Source: Plotosus lineatus (taxonomy: Eukaryota; Chordata; Actinopteri; Siluriformes; Plotosidae). Taken from it: 64,000 nt of DNA. Location of the stretch: contig CM045733.1 in NCBI GenBank assembly GCA_024760905.1, forward strand, positions 18,627,501 to 18,691,500, in the 5' to 3' direction. Below the pieces are notes generated by a model. It searched no databases. It was not told the DNA's origin and saw only the letters and a program-made list of their open reading frames with translations. The translations under genes were made by a program, and so were the position numbers. Positions within the stretch are counted from its first letter, which is position 1, and each line of letters begins with the position of its first letter. This document shows positions 62,867-64,000 of this stretch, piece by piece.

Positions 62867-64000
62867 ATGGACCCAGCGGAGACCGCTCAGCTCTGGCAAG
62901 CCTTGTCCGACCAGGGAGCCCTGTTGAGACGACACGACTCCACCCTGCACCAAATGGTGGACACTATCCAGCACATCACCACCAGCTTGGCGCAGCTTGG
63001 CAGAAGGATGGACACCGTCGCCGCTCATCTCGCTGCCACGACCCCGCACCCTTCACCCCCACCGAACCACTTATCCCCACGTCAGCCAGGTATTTGGGTG
63101 CGATTGGCTCCTGTGCACAGTTCCTCCACCAGTGCTCACTCGTTTTCAGCCAGCAGCCGCTCGCATACGCCACAGATCAAGAAAGAACCGTTTTCATCAT
63201 GAGCTTACTTATGGAGCAAGCCTCGTCCTGGGCACTGGCAGTCGCTACCCACACCCTGGAATTATGCTCCCAGGCCGAACGGTTCATGCAAGAAATGAAG
63301 AAGGTGTTTGATCATCCAGTGAAAAGTGAGGAGGCGAGCTCCGTATCCGGCAAGGCGCACAGTCAGAATACGCCATCCGATTCCGGATTGTCGCCATCGA
63401 GAGCGGCTGGAACAACCTCACGCTTTGGGGGGCCTTCCTGCAAGGGCTCGACGAACGGCTGAAAGATGTGCTCACGGCCCGAGACGAGACGACCATGCTG
63501 GAGGGATTAATCACCTTGTCCACGAGATTGGACAACCGGCTGAGGGAGAGGGATAGATCCCGGAAGTGGACCCCACCTCGAACGCACTCGCCACTTCCTC
63601 CCCTGAGGGATAATGATGACCCAGAGCCCTTGCAGGTGAACCGCACCAGACTGATGGGCGAAGAGAGGCAACGACGACCTCTGCATCGACTGCGCCGGTA
63701 AGGGCCATTACCTTGCCCAGTGCCCCGCACGGCAGAGCCCGCCAGCGACGCGAGGATCCTTCATGACCCCTGGGAAGCACCTACGAGTTCAAGGTACGCT
63801 ACACTCTGCATAACACTCTCATCCTGTAGAGGTATTCATTGACTCAGGCACTGACGCGAACTTTATCGATCCAGAGATGGTTGAGCTCCACGCGCTCCCC
63901 ATGGAGGAACTCGACACCCCCAAGGAGGTGGTGGCCATAGATGGCAGACGCATCGCCCGCGTCACACACAAGACCAGGCCAGTGAAGCTCACGTTATCCG
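62867..64000 (+). pseudogene. Ty3-like retrotransposon gag-protease region, frameshifted, cut by window end
   Basis: It starts with an ATG at 62867 (MDPAETAQLWQALSDQ), a coiled-coil-like N-terminus (LLRRHDSTLHQMVDTIQ). Frame changes near 63088, 63340 and 63670 separate the capsid-like parts: the FLHQCSLVFSQQP segment, EMKKVFDHPV, then FRIVAIESGWNN to LSTRLDNRLRERDR. A CCHC zinc knuckle (CIDCAGKGHYLAQC, 63682-63723) follows, then a stop at 63811, then an aspartic protease start with the active-site FIDSGTDANFID (63835-63870). The reading frame has decayed, so this copy cannot make Gag-Pro. Reverse transcriptase and integrase would lie beyond the edge. Confidence 0.85.

Overview
The window is vertebrate nuclear DNA, almost certainly from a ray-finned fish. 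It is AT-rich, very rich in microsatellites and packed with fish-type transposons (RTE-like LINEs, Tc1, Tigger/pogo, hAT, Harbinger, TTAA-type elements and tRNA-derived SINEs). Its spliced genes have canonical GT/AG introns. I cannot name the species.

Three host genes are present, all on the minus strand. The last seven coding exons of mdm1 run from 61.5 down to 41.1 kb. A complete five-exon il22 lies at 39.4-38.2 kb. A complete five-exon IL-26-like cytokine gene lies at 23.3-20.5 kb. The order and orientation mdm1 > il22 > il26 match the vertebrate cytokine block that continues to interferon gamma. No interferon gamma gene is visible, and if the block is conserved it would lie below position 1. 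The 5' exons of mdm1 lie above 64 kb.

Region by region. 1-17.7 kb is a transposon graveyard: a Tigger relic; a small DNA transposon split by a LINE; a full-length RTE-like LINE inserted inside a second full-length copy of the same family (5.9-12.25 kb, both target-site duplications visible); a GGAA-rich element with terminal inverted repeats; and a 5'-truncated LINE of another family with a single stop codon. 17.7-23.3 kb holds il26 with a TTAA-flanked MITE in intron 4. 23.7-37.2 kb is simple repeats, SINEs, a 99-bp inverted repeat, a solo LTR and a hAT element nested in a SINE. 37.2-39.5 kb is il22 with an AU-rich 3' region. 41-61.5 kb is mdm1, whose introns carry two Tc1 elements, a TTAA-flanked element with a P2X7-like cysteine-domain remnant, a Harbinger element nested in a SINE, and several nested MITEs. 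62.5-64 kb is the 5' LTR and decayed gag-protease region of a Ty3-like retrotransposon.

IL-22 and IL-26 are IL-10-family class II cytokines that act on epithelial and immune cells. MDM1 is an unrelated centriolar protein that is simply a conserved neighbour. Most long open frames in this window are translations of microsatellites or antisense shadows of LINEs and were not called.
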